DNA from: Branchiostoma floridae
Taxonomy: Eukaryota > Chordata > Leptocardii > Amphioxiformes > Branchiostomatidae
NCBI RefSeq assembly: GCF_000003815.2
Contig: NC_049984.1
Location: 13,186,003-13,250,002, forward strand
DNA: 64,000 nucleotides
Reading direction: 5' to 3'
Part shown: positions 32,017 through 47,000 of the stretch, one piece after another
How the letters are laid out: each line of letters begins with the position of its first letter
Numbering within the stretch: position 1 is the stretch's first letter
Translations under genes and position numbers: made by a program
The notes under the pieces: generated by a model
Seen by the model: the letters and a program-made list of their open reading frames with translations, nothing else
The model's database searches: none
Told to the model about the DNA's origin: nothing

Positions 32017-35000
32017 TCATGCTGAAAATTTGGAAACAGTCAGGTACTTCTGGTGAAACTGTTCCAGGTCTCCACAGAGATCTACTGTTTGGTGGGACGG
32101 GTAGTCCCAGTTGCTGTTAGTGCAGTATCCTGTTGCCTTGGTGTTGTCTGTACATGTGTATCTCACGCCTCCTGAAAACAAACACAGACAGTCACTCCAC
32201 ATATCTATTCTTTTTGCAGTTTTGCAAGGCCTTCTACCACTACTTATAAATCATAACACTACAAAGACGTGTTTTGTGCTTCTACTGTAGAACGCAAACT
32301 GCAAACACCAAGAACCATCTAATTTCTCTCAGCCTCAAACTGTGCAATGAAACCACCACAAAGGTAAATGCATTTACAGTATTCAAAGTTGCTATTCTTG
32401 CTAATTCTATGAACACTGGGAATATGTCAAAATCATTTTTCCCTTCTTGGTGGCAAAATTAACCATTGACATTTCCATGACTGGTCACTGTCTGGTGACA
32501 GTATGCTATATTTTCCTTTTCAAATATGAATTTATGTATGTAATTTTGGCAAGGATTGACATTTTCAGTGCACAGACATTGATATTTGCCCTTAAGAAAC
32601 ACTAAGGTCTAAGGTGACCAGTTAAGGACATATATTCCAGGTATGTTTCACCAAGAAAGTTAAAGATAAACTAAGATATTTTATAAATTATAGATGCAAA
32701 TACTAGTAGTTATATCTGCCATTTTAGACAAGATATGTCTCATATATTTTTTCTGATGCGTGCAATAATTTTTGATATCTTGAACTCAAAAGATCAGTGT
32801 ATCCTTGGTTTTGTGTTTCTGTCCACTAAAAGTGCAATGATAAACTACACTTCTAGTGAAACAGAATTGAAACAAGTATTACCGATATTGTCTTACCCTG
32901 ATGACTTCCTCCAACAACGTTTACGTAGTTGTGCATTCTTGAATCTGTAATCGAAGAAAAATAGGTTTTACTAAAAAGGCAATCTTATCTGTAAACCATA
33001 TCAAAGAATCATACATACATTGACTGATGCCTGTATTGTTATTGAAATTCACAGCATTGGTTATGTCCCGATAGATTACCAATCAATAAACGGGGGTGCC
33101 TTAAAGCATTTGTTAGAATTCCAGGAAATCCACACAAATGTGTGAAAAACTCAAGAAACACTATGCAAATTTGCTAATATTTCACAGTGTAATAATGCAT
33201 GAAGCCTATGTGAAAATATAAGAATCTTATGAAAAACGGACACTTTTATCCTGGAAACCATTTTATTGTGCATTTTCTATTTGTATTTTTGCATATTCCT
33301 TTATGTGTTTTTCATAAGATTTGTACAATGCCTAGGCACCCCTGATAAAGCATCTCTAATGTGCAAAAAAACAGCATAGGGAAAATCTTTATTCAGTAGA
33401 ATATTCTATTGCCACAACATTAGCTTACAAACTATATATGAATTTGTAAAATGTGTAGATATCTATATGTTTTACTTTTGCCTTTTAGCACTACCCAAAT
33501 TTTACTTCCATGCTGACATTGTTGTGGTGCAACAACCCACGGCCAGAAGGAAGTTCCAAAAGCTAACAACGAATGACCTCTTCCCTAATTGCCCTTCACG
33601 TTGTAGTCACAGTAATCGTTTGACTACAACCCCCATTTAATGGCCCATCTCTACCAGAATTGGCTCTTTGTGCGAGGGCACTGCAAGATTACACCTCTGC
33701 ATTCACATTCATTGATTTTGTTCTCTTTAGTAACGCTGCACTGCTAACATTACCAGTCTGATGCACACGACTACCAGAAAGTCCTCTGTATCAGACTTAC
33801 ATAGAATATAGCTATTCCGATATATAGTGGAGTAGCTTTCTTTTGAGTAGTAGATACTACTACTAAAACTGCAACAAATGAAAAATGAATCAGTAGCTGA
33901 GATGCCTTTTTGTTTAATAATAGCCTTTGATCACAAATGTTCACTAAAAAGTAGGTTGTAATACTTGTATGCTAAAGAATTGTGAACATTGTTTAAACTT
34001 ATTTTAGTATTAATCTTACTGATTGTGAGCATGGTGGCTTAATTTGCTCTTTTATTCCTGCAACTGACTTAATATTCAGCAACGAATCTCAATGATTTAC
34101 ACCTTCAGGTTTAGGAAACAAATGTTTTCAGTTACAAAATTGAAGTTGAAAAATTGATGTTGGTAAAGGTATAGGCCCAAGTAAGTAAGTAAAGGTATAG
34201 ATTCTCTTTTTCAGATTTTGGGCATAAACATAACAGAATGACAAGATGAAAGTCAAGGCTGTTGCAACAGAGTCACGAATATGTCGGAAAGAAATTCATA
34301 TCCCTAGTGCCAGTGGTTCACCACACAAAGAAAGCCCAGGGTCAGCAGAATAGTTACGCTCTTTTGACATTTACCCTGTTTCGACCTTGCGTTACGCATA
34401 TTTTGTCTGCAGCAATCGTCAGTCATAGCACTGTGCTACAAGTTTACTTTCAGAAATGTTCAGTCAGCCGGATAACATTGGATGGTTGAAGTGGAACTAC
34501 CTGTGCGTGACTGAGTCTTCTTAGGTTTGACTTTGACAAATTCACTGTTTGCTGATCCTGCATTCAGGCAAGCCTCATTTCCATTAATGTCTCAAAAGAA
34601 AGGATGGATTCCGTCAGTGAAATATAAGTAAGAAAAGCAGGCCGACAGGTAGTGCCGAACGATGCGAATCGCTTCATTTATTTTCGTGTCTTGCGTACAG
34701 AAAAGTAGAAGAAAATATTGTTCGCAAACCACCTTTGGGAAATCTATTCTCTTTCCAACACTTTATACGCCCATTCATCAAGTCTATAATCAGTGCTGGT
34801 CTCCACCGTTGTAAGGTGCATTATTCCAGTCATGTAACGTAAGATAAATCTAACACCCTCAGAATCAATGTGTGACAGCGGTATCGAATGGAGAAAGAAA
34901 CATAACCATCAACACAAAGTCTCCAGGCATGACTTAAAATAGCTCTCAAATGTCTCCTTGCAACATTTGAAATGATATCAAGAAACCCAAGAGAGCTCTT

Positions 35001-38000
35001 GACCATGGCATGAAATCTAAGTGCCTGTTTGGATGGATGTTTCAAGAGAGTGGCAAAATGACACACAATCAGTCTCATACTGTAGTTAATTAGGCTATGG
35101 GGGAAGGAAGCTGCAGAAAGTCGAAATGAATCAAACCTACACTGAGCCAGAATCTGCATTCTTAATGAACTCCCCACAATTTAAAGTTAGAATGTTTTGG
35201 ACATTTGACATTGGTTGTCTTGAGATTGATCATACAACCATGTGTTGCTTCTGGAATGGAGTCATCGGGAGACTACAGATGACCAAAATCATGGCACTAT
35301 CATGTAGGGTACAGTATGCTGCATTTAACTGTGATAAGTGGATCTGTGATAACTGATCTAGTGGATAGTGGTCATGGATTTGATTCCAGGAACTCCTGGA
35401 AGTTGTGTCCTGGGAAAAGGCACTTAACACTACATGTACCTTCCTAACTACACCCAGGTGCAAAATGGGTACATGTACTTCAGTTGTGAAATGAAAGGCA
35501 GTAGAAAGACAGGGATGGGCTCTACCTTCCAATACCGTGCCCCAGACACAGTGGATAACAAACCACTGCCCCTATAGCCTCAAAAAAGCTATTGGATTAC
35601 CTTTGCCTACCTACCTTTATCGAACCAACATATTTCGCAATTTGGTCAGATGATCTCAGACACTTAATTACATTGTACGCGGTACCTTGAGTAAAGTCAT
35701 ACTTTATCGATCAGGAACTACAAACAAGGTTAGATGGTATGGTCTGACTTTTATACCACCAGCCTTTGAATGCTTACAAAGCATTTTAGTTTATAGGGTA
35801 CAATGGCTAACGTTATTTCACAAAAAAGATTTTGTTACCAAAGGCACCGAGAAACTCAGGTCATTCCCAATGGCTGTATATTGTCTCCTACTATTATTAG
35901 ACTGAAAATAGATAAGATTTCTTTCAAGATATTTCTCATTTTGATCCTTGTATCATCATCATGGCACCTAAGCTAGAAATTTAGGTGCATGACATGAAAT
36001 AAAGTAGAATGTCAGCAAAAGAAATTCTACAGCTTATTTCAAAATCTTACAAATACAGTTGTACAACAAAACTTTTTCTGACACTTGTGATTGAGTCATT
36101 CAAGAATTTATTCAACTCTCTCACAAGTAGGAAATCAGATGAGTGTCTTTAACCCTTTCTCTGCTTCATACCCCGTAACTGATAGAGAATTGGGTGCCAA
36201 ACTGCTACTTTAGTGTGCTGAAGGTTAAACCAGCATCATTGATAGATAGTTCTTGATAATTACATCCGATGTTGTTAAGTCCAAAGGGTCCTGCCTAACC
36301 TCATGAGATTTTGGTTTAAATCCAATTGATTGCCAATTTCTAGTTTTTCTCAGGGTCTGCCATGGGTTCAATGCAGCAATCTGATTTGCCAATCACTGGG
36401 CTTGATTGAGAAGCCAGGTTACTTGGGGCAAGGCCTTCTAAGGAATTGTTGTGTTGCCGGTCACTCTTCTGACCCTAGCAAAAATCTGCTGACCCTGGCC
36501 TTTTTCGGGGTCGACTGGTTGCAAGAGACATTTGATCTTACATCTGATTGATGAAAACATTGTACTTGTACAATCATTTTCCAACGTGCTCTTCATATTT
36601 CTTTTGCAACAGTAATAGTTATATAATCAGACCCACAAAACCTGGGTTGGCATGTTATATGTTGACACCTTTATGTTGACAGTTTGAAGCCAAAGAAAAT
36701 TTGGAAACCTAGAAATGCTTGCATTTGAGCTAGCATCTGCCTACAAAGCATTGTGTTTAGTAGCTGAAGCTGTAAAGAGTATATGTTAGTTGAACACACA
36801 CCACTGTCTTTCCACAAACCCCCCAAGACCTACCATTAGTGATTTAAGTTGTGTGGTCCAAGGGCATTAGAACAGATATAGTGCAACTATAACCACCTGA
36901 ACTATGTTTAGTATAGGAGGACTTCAACTTCAACATGACATAAAAAATGAGATAATGTATTTCTTCATACCTTCCAGCAGGTTCAACCTGCCCAGGTCTG
37001 TGAAATGTTCGTTCCCGTTGGGTGTGAGGGGTTCGGAGGAGCTGGGCTCCCACATGACCCTTTGTTTCCTGGTCTCTTCAGCGGGGCGCTCGTATAGAGC
37101 ATTGTTGTGTGATATGGATGATGAGGACACACAGTCTACTGGCACCTCATATGTGTTATCTAGATCTGATGGGTGAAAAACAATTGGGAGTCAAGATTTA
37201 TCAAGAAATAATTCGTATTCAGTGAAATAAACTCCTGAAGCTGTAAGAAAATGCTACCAGGAAGTGTAGTGTATGCCATATTTGAATAAGTAATCTGACA
37301 AGTTGAACGCATATTTCAACTATCTTTGCTATGACAGCTAGTATGACAGCTAGTATCTTTTTAAAGTAGCTGACTGCAAACATTTCATAGTTATCTAAAC
37401 TGTCTATGGTAATTTGAGGTTTGAAACTCAGAAACTAGTTTTAGAAATGTGACGTGCACCTCACTATACTAGTAAGGTTTGTCAAAACTTCTCAGTCACA
37501 CAAACATTGGCATACCTTTAGGACATTCTATCATGGGAGACTGAAACAAATTGTTTACCAGGACACACCACTGATACCTTAATCTTCTCCAAAGCAAACA
37601 AAGGGTCAGCACAAAGCCGTGAGAAAAGGAAGTGGTAATGGGAACCCACCTGTTGTGTGTATGTAGGTGTGGGGGTTTTCAGGAGACCCAGTTCTGTGGG
37701 ACCTGATGTTGGATGAAGCTGATGTCGGCACCACATTGGGTGGGCCACCAAATCTGACATTCAGGGCCTCTTCATATATGTTGTATTCTGGCAAACTGGA
37801 GAAGAATGAGGGTTTCAATATGGAAGCTGTTCAAGTCTGTCTATGAATTATGATAAACCCAGTAGCAGTTTTACTACTGTATACAGCAGTACAATTAAAT
37901 ACATCTACTTTGCTCACGTTATTGTTAATGTTGAAACTCTATGGTGGTTTCATTTTCGCAGTTTTCATAGTAACCTTTTCACCGCTGCTTCATGACATTG

Positions 38001-41000
38001 CAAATGTGTCTGCCTTAAATGACTACAGTACTACAGAATTAAAAACACTGCAAAAAAGCCCCTTTTCCTCCTACTGCAAAATAAAAGCATTGCAATAAAT
38101 ACATAAATCTGGAGGGTAGCGGAAGAGTCTCCTGACCTGCTCTGACCGATGTAATGGTTGGATGATGACGGCTGGATGTATCTTGTCAGACTGGCCTGTC
38201 GACGATGACTGACAGGTGTCTGTCTCTGTCTGGACTCCTGTTGTAACTGGAATGGAAAAAGGGTCAGCAACTGGGTTGGAACACTTAAGACTCTCTCAGT
38301 AACAGTTTGAGTGTACAGTGATGTGCATGTGCAAGTATACAGCCAGTACGTTTTTATAGGCACACAACCTGATTTTTTTTCTCTAACAACATCTCAGCAT
38401 CTTCTCTGTTGCCTTTACTGGGGCAAAATCAACTTCCTCTTCATTGTATTGTGATGTCACAAAAGATATGCTTTCAAACATGCCTACTGGTACTTCTTTT
38501 TGTCACTTCATGACAATGCCTGCAGGATGTGGTCCCAAACATGTTTATGTGAATCACAATAGGACCAGGAGAAAGTTCACTTTGCCCTGATAAAGGCAGT
38601 ACAGTAGCAGAGAAGAAAAAATTGACTGAAAATTGCAGTCAGTCACCACAGATATTGACCAATACACATAACAGTAAAAAAATAAGGTACATGTACAAGA
38701 CAAATCTGTGAGTCAACTCTGTACCATGTCTATGGCATTGCCCTTGAGTGCTGTCATCAAGGATAATTACAGGAACATTATGAATGCATTAGCGTTGCAA
38801 CAGGTCCAAACCTACTGCGACTAATGGCACAAAGTACGGCTGTCTCCGTATAACATCAGACTAGCTTTGATGCCTGGGGCTTCCATTTGGCACCAACCCA
38901 ATTCCCTCATCTCCATAAAATTTGCCAGTCAGAATCAATGGCAAGCTCAGACAGATATAGGAGATAAGCTTTGTGTCGCCAACATCTGAACGCAGACCGT
39001 ATAACATTCAAGGACAGACGCTCAGACCAATAGAAAGTGTTAGCATATCTCAATAGATCTCCAACTAAGGGAAGAAGGATCTTAATTGACTCCTCTTCCC
39101 GAGTTACAGACTTTAAATCGCATTAGAACAGGTCCCACTCAAAACAATTAACCAAGAAGTGATGATATGATTTGCATTCTCATCATAAATGCACAAGTAG
39201 GTAATAAAGGCATTTTGAGATGTAAATTGTAAAGAAACTGGACTGACATAGACAAGCCTTTTGTAAGGAAGCTAAGTCAATCCTAAAGCCCCTGTCACAC
39301 AGTGGGAAAATCAATCGTCCGATGGGTACTAGTATGTGAGCTCTAAAGGACATTTTCGGCAGTAACACAGCTTTGAGTCATTGCACAATTCTTAGAGATC
39401 AGTTGATGTCTCCAGGTCCTAGAGCACCATCTACGGTAATGGGGCAGATTTTCAAGTGAAAAATATGCTTGAGTCTCTGGCAATTCTTAAATTTGGCAAC
39501 CTTCTGCCGACCAACAAATTGCTCCAAAGCTCTTTGAATGTGTAGCAGGTTCTCAAGACAAACTCCATACATTTCACAGAACATGGAAAGATTCTAGAAA
39601 GACTATGTTATGTACTGACTAAAGGACAATTTGTCAAAGCTCCCAGACTTTTGCTGACTCCTTACCCTTGCTATTCTCTCCTCCTCTACCCTCATCATCC
39701 TCTCCTGAGCCTCAGCGATGGCCAGCGTGGCGTGGTGAACCTTCTGGTAGATGTGCTCCCCCTGCTTGGTGTGAAGAGTGAACAACCCTTCTCCTGTGTC
39801 ACACGATCTGGGGGTGCACACAAACTGCATGTAATACTTGCTTCACAGTGTTTAAATGTCATTGTGATGATAGTCGTAAAGGCAGGTTAACTCTTGAAAG
39901 CTAGACATACACTTGCCCATTGATTATTTTTTGTTTCAACAGATGTGCACAGCTAATACCTAACCTTCCTAGTGTGATAGTCTTTTTGAGATATAACCCC
40001 CCCATAGATTTTTCTCCCAATTTTGATCCTCCCCCAGCACCCACCTTCCTGCCTCGAAAGTGAACCTTGACTGGTCCCTGCCGTATCTCCTGAGGGCTGT
40101 GAGTGGCCAGGTCACCAGCTTGAGTTTTGGGTTGTGGATGTCCCACAGATACAGGTTCTCATGTGTCACCTGCAGCAGGCACTCCCCAAATATGTCCAGG
40201 TTTGGGTTCTGAAGCAGGAACACGTGAAACCGCTCTGCAGGAAGGAAGGAATATAACGTTACTACATCAAGAGTTCAAAGATCCCAGTATTCTGTGAAAC
40301 GTGTGTGTCAATTGATCACTTCCTGTCACTCAATGATGAACATACCTAGCATGTGGAAAATATAGAACTGCAAAAACACAAACAGACAAAAAACTACATT
40401 TCCCGATAGATTAGTTGTCGTTTCCATTAACCAATTGAGGTGGACCATCATAGCGGAATAATGACTAGTTCTACCACCTCTGAACTCTACTTCATGCTAA
40501 ACCAGCAAGATCTTTACTGCCATTTTCCCACTCACTTTCTGCCACTTTACTGACAGGTTATTCAAATTACTATGGACATATACCAGTATACCAAAGAGCT
40601 GAGAGTAGGACGTAAGATGACAGATTTTATTTCAACAAACAAGGAATAACCCAAGGTACTGTTAGGCAATCTTCAATCTACATGTAACATAGTCTGATAG
40701 ATTAGTGGTCCACCTACACACAATGTCAAATACCTCAACCTCCAACAAAAGGCTCCTGATGCATACCTACACATCTCTCTGTGTGCACATTTACAATAAA
40801 TGAGCCTAGCTTTGGCTCCCTGCACACAAACATATGTCAAACTTTCTATAAATGAGTAACATTTGATGAGTTGTGTGATGCATGTGTGAGCGGGTACCCA
40901 CGGGGCTTATCTTCATTTTCCAGGTCGAACAGATCTGCCGGTACAACAGTCTTAAAACAAGGCCATCCGTCATCGCCTAGCAACCATGACCTGTCAGTAC

Positions 41001-44000
41001 TGCTAACTTTCAATGTGACCTTGGTGGTGCTGAAAGGCCTTCCACTGAGATGGTTGATGTACTGCCCAGATTAGGGGCAGGGGTTACAGCAGGAGGGTCT
41101 GCATGGGGGTCCAGATTAGGAGCATGAGATTAGAGGAGGGGTAACATCATGAGGGTCTGCATGGGGGGGGGGTCCAGATTAGGGGCAGGGGTTACAGCAG
41201 GAGGGTCCGCATGGGGGTGCCCAGATTAGGAGCAGGGGTTATATCATGAGAGTCTGTATGGGGGTCTAGATTAGGGGCAGGGTTACATCATGAGGGTCTG
41301 CATGGGGAGTCCAGATTAGGGGATAGGCTACATCATGAGGGTCTGAATGGTGAGTCCAGATTAGAGGAGAGGGTTTACATCATGAGACCTCACACTTTTG
41401 GGGATCCTGCAGCTGGCTTTCAACTTATGTCAATAATGCTAATGCACTGCATAGAATTCAGGGAAAACATTCAATGTGGAATTAGAAGGAGGTGGATAAT
41501 GACTAACAGTGAATTAGAATAGCTTGCAACACCTCACTAAAAAAGGTATGCCGATCCTCCTCCATGGCTGGTAACAGGAGGGAAACCGACAGAACTGAGT
41601 ATATCCTGTGTCCATCTCTTTCCCTACTTCTCTGTACTAGACAATGACAGATTAAGTACATCTGAATACCTTCTACTTAGGTTATAGCTTGAGGTTCAAA
41701 TACTCCATTTCCAGTGGTCCATTTGTCATGAGCATTGGCCTGTCAAGTGATCTTTATGAGAACATATGTCATGTGAAGACAAAGGTGAAGGACTAATGAT
41801 TTGAATGGGTGTACCAAAAATGGCCATACTAATACAATGATCCTGACCTGCTATTGGCTATTGTTTCGTAGCAACTCAGAGAAATTTAAAAAAAAGAAAA
41901 ATAACAATTCAGTTGCAGAAACGGTTGGCTGGAGAAGGATGAGTTCAATTTGATGTTGTTCTGTGGAGAAACTACATTTTGTAAATAAGACCTAAAGAGT
42001 AGAATTATACAACACTGTCCAAATGGACAAAGCCTGACTACTGCTCTTACAGTAAAGATCATTGTGAACCTATTCTAGCTAATTTTAACAAAACCATACT
42101 AAAGAAGAACCTTGCTTACAGCACTATTTGTCCCATGTGCTTCCTACTTCTGGGACTCACACTTGGTCTCACTTTACAGTTCCTCACTGGGTCTCATGTT
42201 ACAGTTCTGGAAAATAGGCTTACCATTATGGTCCCTCTGCGCCCCGTTGGTGAGTAGGTCAGGCTCCCCACTCCTGATGCCGTCTGGTCGTGAGCACACG
42301 CACTCCTGGTACAGCACTTTACACCACTCGTCTGCCTCCAGCTCTGTAGGGTCAACACAACAACACATCAGTACACAATCCTACTATAGGACTTTTGAAC
42401 AACTTTGTATCACCTGTCACAAATGTCATGTACTCAGTTAATTGGCAGGAACTTCCTCAAACATGGGATACCTATTTCATGTCCCTTCCAAAAGACGGGT
42501 GCAGCCTCAACCAAGATGCCTTGTCCAGGATTGAACTGGGGTTTCCCAGTTACCAACTAATCAGAAACACTCTAATCAGAGCTCCACGTGAAGCTGCTGC
42601 TTTTTAAGCTAGAGAGACATCCATTGAACATTGTTTTAGTGTAATCTTTTCAAATGTCAAACAAGGTCAGCTTGTTGTTTACAAGTTGACAACTTTATTA
42701 AGTGCAGTGACTTGTATTTCATCAATAACTGTTTGTAAACACTCACAGACAAGGACTGCCTACTCAACAGAGTCCATCAAGGACTGATCATATCAACTAT
42801 ATCCTTTTTTTCATTTCCTTAAGTGACTTTTCTGCTGGAGGGCTGGAAACTTGAGAGGGTTTCAATATCCTCTAGAATGATAAGAATCAAGGCCCATTCA
42901 GTCCTTGGGTGTTAATGCTATTTCCAAAACAATTTTGAAGGTCTTTAATGAGATCAGGGACAACAATGTGTTAATGCCTCTTGGCAAATATAAAAGACCT
43001 CTACTATCAGCTAGAGTCCATAGGGTTACATGGCTAATTATGTATCTACATCAAAATCCACTGCAAGAAAAGCGATCCAGTGGTGAGGAATGCCCTATTG
43101 TCATGTTGAGATTTTTTTTAGGCCTTTGAATTCACCACGTCTTGCTGCCATTTGAAAAAAAATCGTCAGGTTTTGATGAAATTTAGACACATCAATATGG
43201 AGATCATACTTAAGTAAGAAATACATTCATACTGTTCATGAACCTTTCGTGCTCTGCTTTAAAACTGGTAAAAGTTTGCAAGATGGTTTCTTGGACAGAT
43301 CTTCAACTTTTTGCTACGCCAGTGTGCCCTAACACAAGATGCTATACCACTTGAGTTAAAGCATGTCTCAAGTTAGGGCATCCCTGTTACCATCAGTACT
43401 CCTTATGGACTTTCTTATCACTGATGTAGATTATATAACCCCAATATGATCTTTGATGCGTTATCGCCTAAACAGGGGAGACAATTACCCCATGATTAAT
43501 GTGCTGACTGTCTCCTGCCATGTTTTCCACAAGTTTTGGCATACCAAGACTTAAGTCCAAATGAAAGATCTGCTGACCTCCACGTGTGAGTCCTCGTTTA
43601 TTACCCTACCCAGCCATCATGCCATGACACACTGTTATATAGCTCTTGTCAGCAACAAATCAGCCTTTCCTTGACAGATGGGTCCACGTATACAAAGTAG
43701 GTTAGTGCAAAGCAATAGATAGTGGTCTCCTTTGATACTACATAGCACCTTTGGCCTGCAATATATTACATGCTCAAGGCTGACCTTGGATATGATTGCT
43801 CCAATAACACACTTTTCGCAAACTACATTCAGGACATGAGCACTGCACCTGTAGTTCCTGCTCTACAGGTCAAATGTCTCTAATGCAAACTTATTATACA
43901 CTATTCAGCAAACTCTTTCAAACACAAGAAAATAAGACCTAAATGCAGGAGATATTTTGATACACAGTTATACCTAAACCGCAACCATTGCCAGGGGTAG

Positions 44001-47000
44001 AAGCTTATAGGGATACACTTCCAACCCCTCTTATCTTTCCCTCCATTCTCGGAGGGTTCGGAGAAGCAGGTCCCGGAGGGTTGGGGGTTGATTGGAAATC
44101 TAGTGGCACGTTGCGGTGCCTGAGCACGCCTGTGGAACGGGCCGATAGCGGCCACAATCCCATTAGCTGGAAACCAGCCGCCATTACCCATGCCTGTCAC
44201 GATGGCGGAGGTGCAACAGGTGAGGACGGGAGATAGGGCTGCATCCACCTGGGTATGGGATTAACCAGGCGGGGCTGCACGGAATACAGGAAACAAAATG
44301 ATGGCTTTCCCCGCTTTTCACTCTGATTGATTTCCCAATATTTCAACGTTTTAGTTCTTGTCTAGTGGGTTCTCTGAGAAAGATGAGATAAATTTTATGG
44401 TCACAGCGCTATGTTCCAACAGACCTGTTTTCCTACATCCCTGTAATAGGCTATATGTTCCAACAGCTCCTATCCCTAATCCCATCCCTAACCCTTGGGC
44501 TGTCAGAATATAGAGCTGTCCCTGATTTTATCCTTATTGAATTTGCAAGCACAAATTTAACAATTAAAAATGACTTTATTCGCCCTGCTGGATTACAAAT
44601 GCTAATTATAAGTCTATGTTCCTCGGTGTTTTGTTACGTATTTTTGATACCCCTGGAATGCGTTTATGAATCCAGAAAAGAATAATGATAACTGGACAAA
44701 TATTACATCTGTAAAGTCTGCACTAATGTTGAGGAAAGTTATGGGGCAACCATCTTGTTAGTCTCAACATACAAGTTGGACAGTTGCTCGGCTTCTCCAT
44801 CCATTCTTGTTACCATTTATCAAGAAAAACTGCCTCAGTCCCTTTCAAGGACCACTAAATAATGCAGTAGACAAGCTGCAGCACTGTCCCATTTGCAGAC
44901 ACATAAATCTGTCTAGGAGGACGTCAGACTCCTCCCAGCCATGTCTGAATGACACTGCTGCTACATCACAGGCACACTTGTCATGGGACCATCAGGAACA
45001 AGAAGACATGACAAATCAACATCTGACAATTTATCAAGTCAAGTCAGACTGAAAATTCTTTGTGGAGGTTTTATGTACATGGTTTTTGCAGTGATGTCAA
45101 AGTGTGAAATCACAACACAGCAAAGGTATGTTTTTATAACTATTGTACTACAAAAAAATCTCATTCTCCCTCCTACTGCGAAATAAAACCATTACAATAC
45201 AGTAAATTTATTTGCAGTATTCTTGGACACTTTATAGTCAGGAGAGTCCTTTCATGTATATCTTCACTACAACAGCAAACACAAGCCTTCTGATGTCTAT
45301 CCAACCATTCTTCACAAGGTGAGTATACAGTAGGCCACTGGCTTTTGTGAAATGCCTTCCACCAACCGCCTTTCAAAGTCAAAAGCTGGCGGCAAACTTT
45401 TAATGGGACTCGGGGCCTAAGAGGATGATGAATGCGTCTTCCATTGCCAGAGGCCATTCCACTTTTCCTGGAACAATTTGGCCTTGGCAGAATCCCTGAA
45501 CTTTGGGGTTCTTCCTCCTATTGAAGTTGATGGGCCGTGCCATCCATCAGGGAGGTATCTCTTCAATACGCCGACATCACAGGTGGACTTACCCTCATCC
45601 CATCATACGAGATGGAGGAATTATGCCTCCCTGTATCGAGTGCAACAACCTTCTCTTGGAGGTACCAGGAATTTTGATGAACTGTTCTTTGACGGATTGC
45701 ACCTATACTGTGCAATAGTTTTTTTACTTCATCTTATTATTGACTTAGTCATTAATAAGATGAAATCTAATCATCAGCAGTTTCAACTGATTCAACTACT
45801 GTGAATGTTGTGACAAAACAGCAACTTCCACATAACCACTGTCTGTAGACACAAACATTAAGCATAAGTATGGTAAAGATACCCTTCTATAGATATGGTA
45901 CAGATACATGAGCCTCAGAGAGGTGTATCTACCTTACCTTAACCATAACCACCCAAGACAATGGTAGGTGAAATTACCTTCATTTGTTGCTATAAAAATG
46001 AGTCATTCAGACTTCACTGAGTGACAAGATACCTGCTGCTTACAAAGAGCTGGAAGAGAAGCCCTTTTTATAAGAGAAACTGTAACCACAAGGAATAAAT
46101 CTGTAACCACACAGGAATATTGAAACCACTTTGCTGAATTCCCAGAACTCTTGCACGAATCCATAAATAGACGAAATAGCGGCCATTCAAGTGTATCGTT
46201 CATACTACAAAATTGTTGATGCAAACTCACAGCTTGAATCTTGAGAGGTGCCTTTATTCATATCGATGGATGTTGCCTCAATTAGTGGAATAAATTGCTA
46301 CAATGTCCATTATGCATGCATTAACTTATTAAGCATAGCACTCAGTTTGACTATTCTGGAACAAAAGCCTACGTTCTTACCTTATGGAATTTGATACTGA
46401 CACAGATCTGCTGATTTGTCTGTCTCGAGCATATTTCAATTATTTACAATTAGGCCATGTGGCCGAGTAATCCGTAGCACTAATCTGATTGAGAATAGTG
46501 GAACAGCCTTATTTACTTCATGCCTTAGCATGCTCCTGTCTGTCATGTCAACAAAACACAATTAGGATGATTTATAAAGCATGCATGTTCCAAAAGATAA
46601 TGTACAAGACAGGAAATGTAGAACATTAAATCACACAAGCCCATCAGCTATTGTGTGAAAAGTAAATTGCATCATGGTTATCACAAATCTGGATTTCCCA
46701 GATAATCTACTTATAGTGGGGATTACCAAGAACTTAATCAGGATATCAAGGTAAACTGGAACCTTTATTCAACTGAACTTTGTTCTTGGTAGTGCTGGGG
46801 TAGCTCACACTTAACCACATTTACACATATTCTGCTGCTTGTAATGTCATAAAAGTTTTGGTGTAATTAAGAAATATAGATGATGTGGGAAAGGTTTTTG
46901 GCGCATAATATAATCTCCCCTTCAAGCAATCTAATAAGCTCAAGATTCCATAACACCCTTCAGGGCCAATAAAAAAACTTCATGCCATAATACAATTAGA

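Noticed and set aside
31543-32025. 160-aa plus-strand frame with a poly-His run
   Set aside because: The His run comes from a CAT microsatellite, and the frame overlaps the antisense DOK last exon and probable 3' UTR.
43901-44248. 115-aa minus-strand frame in DOK intron 2
   Set aside because: Inside a GC-richer block where long frames arise by chance; no recognisable motif, and an overlapping frame on the other strand is about as long.
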